Shown here piece by piece: positions 16,616-25,541 of a stretch of 64,000 nucleotides of DNA; position 1 is the stretch's first letter; each line of letters starts with the position of its first letter. This DNA comes from Flavobacterium johnsoniae UW101. Its GTDB lineage: Bacteria; Bacteroidota; Bacteroidia; Flavobacteriales; Flavobacteriaceae. The stretch covers positions 1,426,001 to 1,490,000 of the forward strand of contig NC_009441.1 in the NCBI RefSeq assembly GCF_000016645.1, in the 5' to 3' direction. The translations under genes were made by a program, and so were the position numbers. Under the pieces are notes generated by a model. It worked only from the letters and a program-made list of their open reading frames with translations, did no database searches and was not told where the DNA came from.

Positions 16616-17950
16616 ATGAAAAGAATCTTTCTTATAGTTTTGTGTACAATAGGCTTGTCTGCCGCCGCACAAACCACTACTTTAACTCTGAAAGACGCCG
16701 TTAACTACGCGCTTCAAAATAAAGCCGATGCAAAAAAGGCAAAACTTCAGGTTGAAAACAGCGAATATAAAATTCAGGAAGTACGTTCAAGAGCATTGCC
16801 TCAAATTTCTGCAAACGGAAATTTAACGTATAACCCAATTATTCAGACTACGGTTATTGATGGAGCAGCATTTGGTGCGCCGGGAACTGCAATTCAGGCA
16901 GCATTTGGACAAAAATGGACATCAACTGCAGGGGTTTCTTTAACTCAGGCAATTTTTGACCAATCAGTTTTTACAGGATTAAGAGCTGCAAAATCTACTC
17001 GTGAGTTTTATCAAATAAACGATCAGTTAACAGAAGAACAAGTTATTGAAAGAGTTGCAAATAACTACTATTCAGTTTACGTACAAAAAGAAAGATTAAC
17101 TTTATTAGACAGCAATTACGTAAATACTACAAAAGTTCGTGACATCGTACAAGGACAGTTTGATAACGGTTTAGCAAAAAAAATTGACTTAGATCGTATC
17201 ATTGTAAAAATGTCGAACATCGATACAGAGCGTCAGCAGATTAAAAACCAAATTACTTTACAGGAAAACGCATTGAAGTTTTACATGGGTATGCCTATTG
17301 AAACTCAAATCGATATGCCAAAAGAAGAATTTGAAGTTGTTCCGGCTGCCTTAACTCAAGAGCCAAATATTGAAAACAGAACAGAATATCTGCTTTTGAA
17401 AAAACAAGAAGAGCTTTTGGTTCTTAACAAAAAAGCTGTTCAGGCAGGATATTATCCAACACTTTCTCTAACTGCAGGTTATAATTATATTGGTCAGGGA
17501 CCTGAATTTCCTTGGTTTGCAAAACCAGAAAAAGGGGTTTACTGGTCAGATTTCTCTGCAATTGGATTAAACTTACACGTACCAATTTTTACAGGTTTTG
17601 GAACTCGTGCAAAAGTAAGACAAGCTGATGTTGAAATCAGATCTCTTCAGGAAGACATCAAAGACACAAAACTTTCTCTTGATTTAGATTATAGAAATGC
17701 CATGGCTCAAATCGAGAATAACTTGGTAACTATTGAAAATCAGAAAGAAAATATGCGTTTAGCAACTGAAATTTTAAGTAATACTAAAAACAATTATCTT
17801 CAGGGTTTAGCATCTTTAACCGATTTGCTTGACGCAGAAAATGCATCACTTGAAGCTCAAAATAATTATACAAGAGCAGTTTTAAATTATAAAATTGCCG
17901 AAATATCTCTAATCAAATCAAAAGGCGAACTTAAATCTCTTACTAAATAA
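16616..17950 (+). CDS. TolC family outer membrane efflux protein
   Basis: A 444-residue outer-membrane channel of a tripartite pump. A signal peptide ends at about GLSAAAQ, and two TolC-type repeats follow with long coiled-coil helices (for example TERQQIKNQITLQENALKFY and MAQIENNLVTIENQKENMRL). TolC proteins form trimeric trans-periplasmic tunnels. It is the first structural gene after tetR, with the adaptor gene 9 bases downstream and the RND pump after that, making a full efflux operon. Confidence 0.93.
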   Translation: MKRIFLIVLCTIGLSAAAQTTTLTLKDAVNYALQNKADAKKAKLQVENSEYKIQEVRSRALPQISANGNLTYNPIIQTTVIDGAAFGAPGTAIQAAFGQKWTSTAGVSLTQAIFDQSVFTGLRAAKSTREFYQINDQLTEEQVIERVANNYYSVYVQKERLTLLDSNYVNTTKVRDIVQGQFDNGLAKKIDLDRIIVKMSNIDTERQQIKNQITLQENALKFYMGMPIETQIDMPKEEFEVVPAALTQEPNIENRTEYLLLKKQEELLVLNKKAVQAGYYPTLSLTAGYNYIGQGPEFPWFAKPEKGVYWSDFSAIGLNLHVPIFTGFGTRAKVRQADVEIRSLQEDIKDTKLSLDLDYRNAMAQIENNLVTIENQKENMRLATEILSNTKNNYLQGLASLTDLLDAENASLEAQNNYTRAVLNYKIAEISLIKSKGELKSLTK

Positions 17951-17959
17951 CAAATTACA

Positions 17960-19027
17960 ATGAAGAAAATAATTATAACAATCGTGATCATAGCCGTAGC
18001 TTTTTTCGGGATAAGCTATATCTTAAATAAAAATAAAGCAGAAAACGAAGGTAAAACTGCTATCGTAGCCGAAAAAAATGCTGCAGTATCTGTAAAAGTA
18101 GCCACTGTTAAAACAGAAGATGTTAATCTTGGTTTTACTGCAAATGGAAACTTTGTGCCAATTCAGGAATTAACTTTCTCTGCTGAAAAATCTGGAAAAG
18201 TAATCAGTGTTTTAGCCAAAGAAGGTGATTATGTAAGAGTAGGACAGACATTACTAACAGTAAGAGGTGATGTTATTAATGTAAATGCTCAGCAGGCTCA
18301 GGCTGTTTATCAAAATGCAAAATCTGATTACGAAAGATATGAAAACGCTTTTAAAACAGGCGGTGTAACAAAACAACAATTAGATCAGGCAAAATTAGCT
18401 TTGACAAATGCACAATCTAACTTAACACAAGCTAATATCAACGTTGGAGATACTAAAGTAAAAGCTCCAATTAACGGATACATCAATAAAAAATATATTG
18501 AACCGGGATCTATTTTAGCAGGAATGCCGGCAACAGCTTTGTTTGATATCGTAAACGTTTCTAAATTAAAATTAACTGTTACAGTAAACGAAAGCCAGGT
18601 TGCAAGCTTAAAATTAGGAAACTCAGTGAGCATTACTGCTAGTGTTTATCCTGATAAAACATTCTCTGGAAAAATTACTTTCATCGCTGCAAAAGCAGAT
18701 GCTTCATTAAACTTCCCTGTTGAAATCGAAATTACAAACAATGCTAATAATGACTTAAAAGCAGGTATGTACGGAACAGCAAACTTTGGTTCAAACAACC
18801 AAAAACAAAACTTAAAAGTGGTTCCTAGAAATGCATTTGTTGGAAGTGTAAGCAGTAACGAAATTTTCGTAGTTGAAAATAATGTAGCAAAATTGAAAAA
18901 AGTTGTTGCAGGAAGAATTTTAGGAGATAAAGTTGAAATCATCAATGGTTTAAATGACGGAGACGTAGTAATTATTACAGGTCAGATCAACTTACAAGAC
19001 GGAAATACAGTAGAAATTATTAAATAA
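17960..19027 (+). CDS. RND efflux membrane fusion protein (HlyD/AcrA type)
   Basis: A 355-residue periplasmic adaptor. An uncleaved N-terminal anchor (IIITIVIIAVAFFGISYIL, 4-22) is followed by barrel-sandwich lipoyl-like halves around a short coiled-coil hairpin (about 100-145, YQNAKSDYERYENAFKTGG) and a beta-barrel and membrane-proximal domain (GRILGDKVEIINGLNDGD). There is no lipobox. It would bridge the RND pump and the TolC channel encoded on either side. Confidence 0.93.
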   Translation: MKKIIITIVIIAVAFFGISYILNKNKAENEGKTAIVAEKNAAVSVKVATVKTEDVNLGFTANGNFVPIQELTFSAEKSGKVISVLAKEGDYVRVGQTLLTVRGDVINVNAQQAQAVYQNAKSDYERYENAFKTGGVTKQQLDQAKLALTNAQSNLTQANINVGDTKVKAPINGYINKKYIEPGSILAGMPATALFDIVNVSKLKLTVTVNESQVASLKLGNSVSITASVYPDKTFSGKITFIAAKADASLNFPVEIEITNNANNDLKAGMYGTANFGSNNQKQNLKVVPRNAFVGSVSSNEIFVVENNVAKLKKVVAGRILGDKVEIINGLNDGDVVIITGQINLQDGNTVEIIK

Positions 19028-19039
19028 TTGTACCGCTTT

Positions 19040-19108
19040 AAGCCGTAAGCAATAAGCTTTAAGCCTTTTAAAAAAGCCTAAAGCCTACAGCGTATAGCCT
19101 ACAGCCTA
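19040..19108. repeat. Intergenic repeat between adaptor and pump genes
   Basis: Short words such as TAAGCCT, AAAGCCTACAG and TATAGCCTACAGCCT recur here, with an imperfect inverted repeat around CTTTAAGCCTTTT and AAAAGCCTAAAG. It fills the 92-base gap inside the efflux operon. No coding potential is seen. Confidence 0.5.
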
Positions 19109-19119
19109 AAACAAAATAT

Positions 19120-22100
19120 ATGAAATTAGCCGAAATATCCATAAAACGTCCGTCGTTAGTAATTGTATTGTTTACAATTCTGACTCTAGGTGGGTTGTTC
19201 AGTTACAGCCAGTTAGGCTATGAGCTGATCCCAAAATTCGAAACCAACGTTATTACGGTTTCAACTGTTTATCCGGGAGCTTCTCCAAGTGAGGTTGAAA
19301 ATACTGTTACAAAGAAAATAGAGGATGCGATTGCATCTCTTGAAAATATCAAGAAAATTGACTCTAAATCTTATGAGAGTTTATCTGTAGTATCGATTAC
19401 ATTAACTTCAAATGCGAATGTTGATATTTCGATGAACGATGCTCAGCGTAAAATTAATGCGATTTTGAGTGATTTGCCAGATGATGCTGATCCGCCTTCG
19501 TTAACTAAATTCTCTTTGAGTGATTTACCAATTATGACACTTGGAGCGAATGGTAAAATGGACGAAGCAGCGTTTTACGATTTGATCGATAAAAAGATTG
19601 CGCCAGTTTTATCTCGTGTACAAGGGGTTGCGCAGGTAAACATTATTGGTGGTCAGGAACGTGAGATTCAGGTAAATCTTGATGCTGTAAAAATGCAGGG
19701 TTACGGACTTTCTGTTCCTCAGGTACAGCAGACAATTTTAACTTCAAATCTGGATTTCCCAACGGGTAATATCCAGACTCGAAATCAAAAAATATTAATT
19801 CGTTTAGCGGGTAAATATAAAAATGTTGAAGAATTAAGAAACTTAGTAGTCTCTTCTCAAAACGGAATCCAGGTTCGTTTAGGAGATATTGCTGATGTTC
19901 AGGATACACAAAAAATCGCAGAGAAAATTGCGCGTGTAGATCAAAAAAGTGCGATTGTACTTCAAATTGTAAAACAATCAGATGCAAATGCCGTTGCGGT
20001 AAGTGAACAGCTGGTTAAAACAATTAAGACATTAGAGAGCGATTATAAATCGGCTCAATTAAAATTAGAAATTGCAAAAGACAGTACTGTATTTACGCTT
20101 GAAGCAGCAGATTCTGTTGTACATGACTTATTAATTGCGGTTATTCTGGTAGCATTTGTAATGTTGTTCTTCCTGCACAGTATTAGAAACTCATTGATTG
20201 TAATGGTATCTATTCCTGCCTCTTTGATCGCTACATTTATTGGAATTTATTTATTAGGTTATACACTTAACTTAATGTCTTTACTTGGTTTATCTCTTGT
20301 GGTTGGTATTCTTGTGGATGACGCGATCGTTGTACTGGAGAATATTTACCGACACATGGAGATGGGTAAAAGCCGAATTCGTGCCGCTTATGACGGAACT
20401 GCTGAAATTGGAGGTACTGTAACTTCGATTACATTAGTAATTGTGGTGGTGTTCCTGCCAATTGCAATGAGTACAGGATTGGTATCAAACATTATTACAC
20501 AATTCTGTGTTACGGTAATTATATCAACAATGTTCTCTTTATTGGCTTCATTTACTATTATTCCATGGTTGTCTTCACGTTTTGGAAAATTAGAGCATAT
20601 TGAAGGTAAAAATCTTTTCGGAAAAGTTATTCTTGGATTCGAAAGCTATTTAACTCGTTTTACTGACTGGGTATCAAACTTACTAAACTGGTGTTTAGAT
20701 CACTATATTAAAACTATGGCGATTGTACTGGTAATGTTCTTTGGATCAATCTTCTGGTTAATGGGAGGCGGTTATATTGGAGGAGAGTTCTTTGCAGCAT
20801 CTGATAGTGGTGAATTCTTAGTGCAGATTGAGATGCCAAAAGATGCTTCTTTAGAGCAGACTAACTTTATGACTCAAAAAGCTGAAGCTTTCTTAAAAGG
20901 AGAGAAATATGTTTTAAGCCAGATTACAACAGTAGGACAAACCAGTGAAGGTTTAGGAGCTGCTCAGGCAACTGCTTACAAAGCTGAGATTGACGTTAAA
21001 ATGATCGAGCAAAAAGATCGTACAGATGATGCCAACGTTTATGCTGCTAAGACAAAACGTAAACTTGAAAAAGTATTAGTGGGTGCCAAAGTTAAAACGG
21101 TTCCTGTAGGTATCTTAGGAACGGCAGAAGATGCAACTTTAGGTTTGATCGTAACAGGTCCAAACGTAGAAAGTGCTATGAAATTTGCTAAAATGGCTGA
21201 AGCTGAATTGCGTACTATTCCTGGAACAACTGAGATTAAATTAACAGTTGAAGATGGAAACCCAGAGATTAACGTTCAGGTTGACAGAGATAAAATGGCT
21301 GCTTTAGGATTGACTCTTCAAACAGTTGGTTTAACCATGCAGACAGCTTACAGTGGTAATACTGACGGTAAATTTAGAGCTGGTGAATACGAATACGACA
21401 TCAACATCAAATACAACGAATTTGATAGAAAAAACATCACAGACGTTAGTAATTTGATTTTCATCAACAATGCAGGTCAGCAGATTAAATTAAACCAATT
21501 TGCTACTATTACAGAAGGTTCTGGACCAAGTAAATTAGAGCGTAGAGATAAAACAGCTTCTGTAACCGTACAAGGTCAGAATGTTGGGGTGCCGGCAGGA
21601 ACAATTGTTCAGCAGTGGCAGGCAAAATTAGACAAATTGCAAAAACCAGTTGGAGTTAACTACATCTGGGGTGGTGATCAGGAGAACCAGTCTGAAGGAT
21701 TTGGTACTTTAGGAATTGCGTTATTAGCCGCTATTATTTTGGTTTACCTTGTAATGGTTGGATTATATGACAGTTTCGTTCACCCGTTTGTTGTATTATT
21801 TGCCATTCCGCTTTCGTTCATTGGAGTTTTATTTGCATTGGCATTAACAAACAATACATTAAATATCTTTACCATTTTAGGGGTCATCATGTTGATTGGT
21901 CTGGTGTGTAAGAATGCGATCATGCTTGTCGATTATACCAATCAGCGAAGAGCGGCCGGAGAATCGATTAGAAGAGCATTAATCCAGGCAAACCACGCTC
22001 GTTTACGTCCAATCTTGATGACAACAATTGCGATGGTATTTGGTATGTTCCCAATTGCATTAGCAGCAGGAGCAGGAGCAGAATGGAAAAACGGACTGGC

Positions 22101-22296
22101 ATGGGTAATCATTGGAGGTTTGATTTCATCATTATTCCTGACTTTGATTGTAGTACCGGTTATTTATGATATTATGGAGAAAATTATTAGAAGATTCTCT
22201 AAAGGAGAAAAAATTGACTACGAAGCTGAAATGGTTGCCGATTATGAGCATACAGAATTAAGCGAAGACGGTTTTAATCCTAAACATACCCATTAA
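19120..22296 (+). CDS. RND efflux pump, AcrB/HAE1-type permease
   Basis: A 1058-residue proton-driven inner-membrane exporter with 12 membrane segments and two large periplasmic loops. The N-terminus (LAEISIKRPSLVIVLFTILT), the TM4 motif VVGILVDDAIVVLENIYRH with its proton-relay Asp pair, and the C-terminal half (GLVCKNAIMLVDYTNQRR) are diagnostic. The substrate range cannot be read. It ends the tetR-tolC-mfp-rnd unit and is followed by a strong terminator. In-frame and full length. Confidence 0.95.
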   Translation: MKLAEISIKRPSLVIVLFTILTLGGLFSYSQLGYELIPKFETNVITVSTVYPGASPSEVENTVTKKIEDAIASLENIKKIDSKSYESLSVVSITLTSNANVDISMNDAQRKINAILSDLPDDADPPSLTKFSLSDLPIMTLGANGKMDEAAFYDLIDKKIAPVLSRVQGVAQVNIIGGQEREIQVNLDAVKMQGYGLSVPQVQQTILTSNLDFPTGNIQTRNQKILIRLAGKYKNVEELRNLVVSSQNGIQVRLGDIADVQDTQKIAEKIARVDQKSAIVLQIVKQSDANAVAVSEQLVKTIKTLESDYKSAQLKLEIAKDSTVFTLEAADSVVHDLLIAVILVAFVMLFFLHSIRNSLIVMVSIPASLIATFIGIYLLGYTLNLMSLLGLSLVVGILVDDAIVVLENIYRHMEMGKSRIRAAYDGTAEIGGTVTSITLVIVVVFLPIAMSTGLVSNIITQFCVTVIISTMFSLLASFTIIPWLSSRFGKLEHIEGKNLFGKVILGFESYLTRFTDWVSNLLNWCLDHYIKTMAIVLVMFFGSIFWLMGGGYIGGEFFAASDSGEFLVQIEMPKDASLEQTNFMTQKAEAFLKGEKYVLSQITTVGQTSEGLGAAQATAYKAEIDVKMIEQKDRTDDANVYAAKTKRKLEKVLVGAKVKTVPVGILGTAEDATLGLIVTGPNVESAMKFAKMAEAELRTIPGTTEIKLTVEDGNPEINVQVDRDKMAALGLTLQTVGLTMQTAYSGNTDGKFRAGEYEYDINIKYNEFDRKNITDVSNLIFINNAGQQIKLNQFATITEGSGPSKLERRDKTASVTVQGQNVGVPAGTIVQQWQAKLDKLQKPVGVNYIWGGDQENQSEGFGTLGIALLAAIILVYLVMVGLYDSFVHPFVVLFAIPLSFIGVLFALALTNNTLNIFTILGVIMLIGLVCKNAIMLVDYTNQRRAAGESIRRALIQANHARLRPILMTTIAMVFGMFPIALAAGAGAEWKNGLAWVIIGGLISSLFLTLIVVPVIYDIMEKIIRRFSKGEKIDYEAEMVADYEHTELSEDGFNPKHTH

Positions 22297-22316
22297 TTGA
22301 TTTAATTTTAGACGAA

Positions 22317-22352
22317 AAATCCCAAATTCCGAAAGGAATTTGGGATTTTTTA
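22317..22352 (+). terminator. Intrinsic terminator of the efflux operon
   Basis: A perfect 14-bp stem (22317-22330 with 22335-22348) with a GAAA tetraloop and a trailing T-run, 20 bases after the RND stop codon. Confidence 0.92.
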
Positions 22353-22427
22353 TTGGAATCAATTCTGATAATTCTCAGGATTGATTTATATGTTAGCTGG
22401 AATTTCTTTATTGAAATTTAGCTCCTG

Positions 22428-25052
22428 TTATTTTTTCACAATCTTAATGGTTTTACTCTGTCCTTCTGATTTTACTTTTAAGAAATAAAGTCCGGAAGAA
22501 ACACTTGATAAATCAATTTCAGAATGTGTGTTGTTAATTTGTTTTACCAAAATAGATTTTCCTGAAACCGAAATTACCTCAACTTCATCAATATTAGATG
22601 CATTGCTGATATTTAAAACATGTTGAACAGGATTTGGATAATATCTAAAATTCGGCAGAACAAAATCATCTGTAGAAAGAGAACCATTTACTTTTGCTGT
22701 TACAGCAAGGCGTTCTCTGCTTTCAACTCCGTCTACAGTCTGCGAAGCATAATACGTTACACCATCTACCAAAACAGTTGTCAGCGGTAAGGTTGGCTCA
22801 ACTGCTTTTTTACCTGTTTTATTAGTTGAAAAACCTTTACTGCTGTACCATTTGATATTTTGACCATTAACGATAATATCTCCTAAAGTCTGTCCCGGTT
22901 TAAATTCGAAAATAATCTCTTTTTTTCCGTCTATTAATGGTGCAGGAGCTTCAATTACTACTTCTGATAAGTTAAAGCAGCCATTTACATCCTGTGCAAT
23001 AATTTGATAATTCCCAGGTGCTAAATTCGTAAAAATGTTATTAGTAGAAAATTCAGCAAAATTAGGAGAAATACTATATAGAACTTGACCAGTTCCGCCA
23101 TGAGATTCAATTTTAATAGTTTGCTCTTCGACTATTACGTTTGTTACTAAAGGAGCAGCAGGTTCAGATATTGTAACAACTATCATTACCTCACAGCCAG
23201 CAATATCTCTTCCTATTATGTTATATGTGCCAGCACTCAGATCATAAAAAGTATCAACTGCTGCAAATGCTCCGCCATTAATAGAATATTTATAAGAAGG
23301 CTGGCCTCCCGATGCATTAACTTTAATAAATCCACTATTGTCTCCTTTGCATCGTACGTTTTGCTGTTCAGATACAATTACCAAAGAAGGTGTTTGCTGT
23401 ACTTCTACAGAAGTATTCGCTGTATTATTTTGAGAATCCCTAACTATAATAGCATAACTGCCAATAGATGTGGTAGAATAAAAATTCAAATTTGTAAATG
23501 TCTGTCCATTGTTAAATGAATATTCATAAGAACCACTTCCTCCATTTGCTGTTATAGTGATTATTCCAGGCATACAGCTTATCGCAGTTGCTGTAGCTTG
23601 TACTGTAAGCGGTGATATTGGATTTATATCGATGTCTGATTTTGAAACCACACAGCCGTTAGAATCTTTAACATATACAGAATAAGTTCCTTTAGGCAGA
23701 TTTTCGAAAACGTTACTATCCTGATAATTTAAGAAATCAACAGAATATTGGTACGTGCCAGTTCCTCCGCCTGCGGTAACAGTAATTTTTTGATTGTTTA
23801 CAGCCACCGTCGATGTAAGCATTTCTGGCTCTGTTATTGTAAAATTTAACGGATATGATGTACAGCCATAGTTATCCTTAACAACCGCCGTGTAAGTCCC
23901 GGCTGCTAAGTTGTAGAAAGTATTATCAACCTGAAAATTTACTGAATCCAGAGAATAGAAATATTGGCCTCCAACTCCAGATGCTAATAATGTTATTGAT
24001 CCATCATTAGATCCTTTGCAAAATAGATTTCGCACTTCAGCCGTAACCGTTGGCAGATTTATTGTTGAAACTACTACAGGTATAGTTATTTCATTATTTT
24101 TTACATCACGAACTTTTATTACATAGTTTCCCGCTGGTAAATCATGAAATACATTTATAGAAGAAAAATCACTTCCATTAATAGAATAAACATAAGAAGG
24201 GATTCCTCCGGCGGCTATAACTGTAATCATACCTAAATGATTACAAGTAACAGGTTCTGACTGGGCTGCAACCGTAAGAGGAGGATTAATTATAATAGGA
24301 TTAGTTTGAAATATACAGTGGTTAGCATCTCTCACAGTTACATTATATGTACCTGGCAGCAGGTTCGTAAAATATTGACTTTTTTGATAGTCTAAACCAT
24401 TTAATGAATATTCATATTCTGGTTTTCCTCCTGAGGCATTAACAATAATTACATTTTGATTATCAACTATTACATTGGCATTCAAAAGGGCAGGCTGTTC
24501 TATTTGTACTGGATAAACTGCAGTAGAACAATTTAATGCATCTTTTGCCTGAATAACGTAAATTCCCGGAGATAAATTATCTAATTGCAGAGGATTTAAG
24601 CCGCCGTTATAAACAGTAAAGGGACCTCCATTTACTTGATACGCATAAGGAGCTTTACCGCCAGATGGAATAACAGTTATATGACCATTGTTCATTCCGT
24701 TACAATTAACAGGCGTTGTAAGAGGTGTAATGCTTAACTGTCCATATATTTTTAAATCAAAATAATTTGTGGTAACAGTTCCGTTATTATCAATTCTGGC
24801 ATAAATTGTTTTAGATGGTGCAGAGCTGTTATATTGCGCAGGCTGCGAAATAGGATTTAAATTATTATTCGCATCATCCTGACTTAAATGAAAACTAATA
24901 GCGGTTTCTGCGGGATTTAAATTACCAAGTAAAAGAGAATTATTGACCGTTAAATCAAAGTAATTATCTCCAAAACAATGCTCAATATTATTGACTTGAG
25001 CATAAAAAAAATTGGTAAACAGAAAAAGAAAACAGAGTAGAGTTTTTTTCAT
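22428..25052 (-). CDS. SprB-repeat secreted surface protein with T9SS sorting domain
   Basis: An 874-residue exported protein. A signal peptide (1-18, ending NFFYAQ) is followed by an N-terminal domain, then about eight tandem beta modules of roughly 75-80 residues resembling SprB repeats. Half of these start with a Cys (for example VNCNGMNNGHITV, LFCKGSNDGSITL, VRCKGDNSGFIKV) and share ASGG...YEYS and LPAGTYxVxVxDxxGC signatures. The C-terminus (about 800-874, YYPNPVQHVLNIS... GLYFLKVKSEGQS) is a type A T9SS sorting domain, so it is probably secreted to the surface. No accessory gene is adjacent. Adhesion is a plausible role, not shown. Confidence 0.88.
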   Translation of the reverse strand: MKKTLLCFLFLFTNFFYAQVNNIEHCFGDNYFDLTVNNSLLLGNLNPAETAISFHLSQDDANNNLNPISQPAQYNSSAPSKTIYARIDNNGTVTTNYFDLKIYGQLSITPLTTPVNCNGMNNGHITVIPSGGKAPYAYQVNGGPFTVYNGGLNPLQLDNLSPGIYVIQAKDALNCSTAVYPVQIEQPALLNANVIVDNQNVIIVNASGGKPEYEYSLNGLDYQKSQYFTNLLPGTYNVTVRDANHCIFQTNPIIINPPLTVAAQSEPVTCNHLGMITVIAAGGIPSYVYSINGSDFSSINVFHDLPAGNYVIKVRDVKNNEITIPVVVSTINLPTVTAEVRNLFCKGSNDGSITLLASGVGGQYFYSLDSVNFQVDNTFYNLAAGTYTAVVKDNYGCTSYPLNFTITEPEMLTSTVAVNNQKITVTAGGGTGTYQYSVDFLNYQDSNVFENLPKGTYSVYVKDSNGCVVSKSDIDINPISPLTVQATATAISCMPGIITITANGGSGSYEYSFNNGQTFTNLNFYSTTSIGSYAIIVRDSQNNTANTSVEVQQTPSLVIVSEQQNVRCKGDNSGFIKVNASGGQPSYKYSINGGAFAAVDTFYDLSAGTYNIIGRDIAGCEVMIVVTISEPAAPLVTNVIVEEQTIKIESHGGTGQVLYSISPNFAEFSTNNIFTNLAPGNYQIIAQDVNGCFNLSEVVIEAPAPLIDGKKEIIFEFKPGQTLGDIIVNGQNIKWYSSKGFSTNKTGKKAVEPTLPLTTVLVDGVTYYASQTVDGVESRERLAVTAKVNGSLSTDDFVLPNFRYYPNPVQHVLNISNASNIDEVEVISVSGKSILVKQINNTHSEIDLSSVSSGLYFLKVKSEGQSKTIKIVKK

Positions 25053-25103
25053 ACGTATAGGTTTGTTAATTGGAGTAACAAATATATACGAAAAAACTTA
25101 ATC

Positions 25104-25541
25104 CTACTTTAAATACAAATAATGATTAAAATAATCTATAATCGCCTTTCCTTCAAGCAGAACGTCGGCGCCAATAATGCCGTGAACAGGTTTAGCTTTG
25201 TACGATTCTAAAGCTTCGTTTACATGCGAAAGATCAAAAATAACAATGCTGAAATCTTTGTTTTTCCAGCTTCCTAACTGTAATTTATTTTGAGATGAAA
25301 TTTGGGTTGCCATTCCAGTTCCGCCCGCGCCAGAAGCTTTTGTTTTTGATTTTTTGGCAGACAATTCAAAACGTTCAATGCTTTCAAAACCAATGCAGGT
25401 GTTTGAAGCGCCCGTATCTAAAATGAAATTTCCTGAAATGCCGTTAATTTTGGCTTTTATCTGCAGATGCTGTGTTTTGGTAACTTTAAACTTTATTTTT
25501 TTGTAATTCTCTTTTTTGAGAATCTCGTGAAGATTTTCCAT
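25104..25541 (-). CDS. Retropepsin-like aspartic protease
   Basis: A 145-residue single-domain aspartyl protease of clan AA. The catalytic motif FILDTGASNTCIG (about 39-51) and the later hydrophobic-GIIGADVL motif (about 121-128) match retropepsin-like folds that act as homodimers. There is no signal peptide, so it is probably cytoplasmic. Its start lies 49 bases inside the 3' end of the CHAT gene in another frame, indicating tight translational coupling. The target is unknown; the CHAT protein is an obvious candidate partner. Confidence 0.85.
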   Translation of the reverse strand: MENLHEILKKENYKKIKFKVTKTQHLQIKAKINGISGNFILDTGASNTCIGFESIERFELSAKKSKTKASGAGGTGMATQISSQNKLQLGSWKNKDFSIVIFDLSHVNEALESYKAKPVHGIIGADVLLEGKAIIDYFNHYLYLK

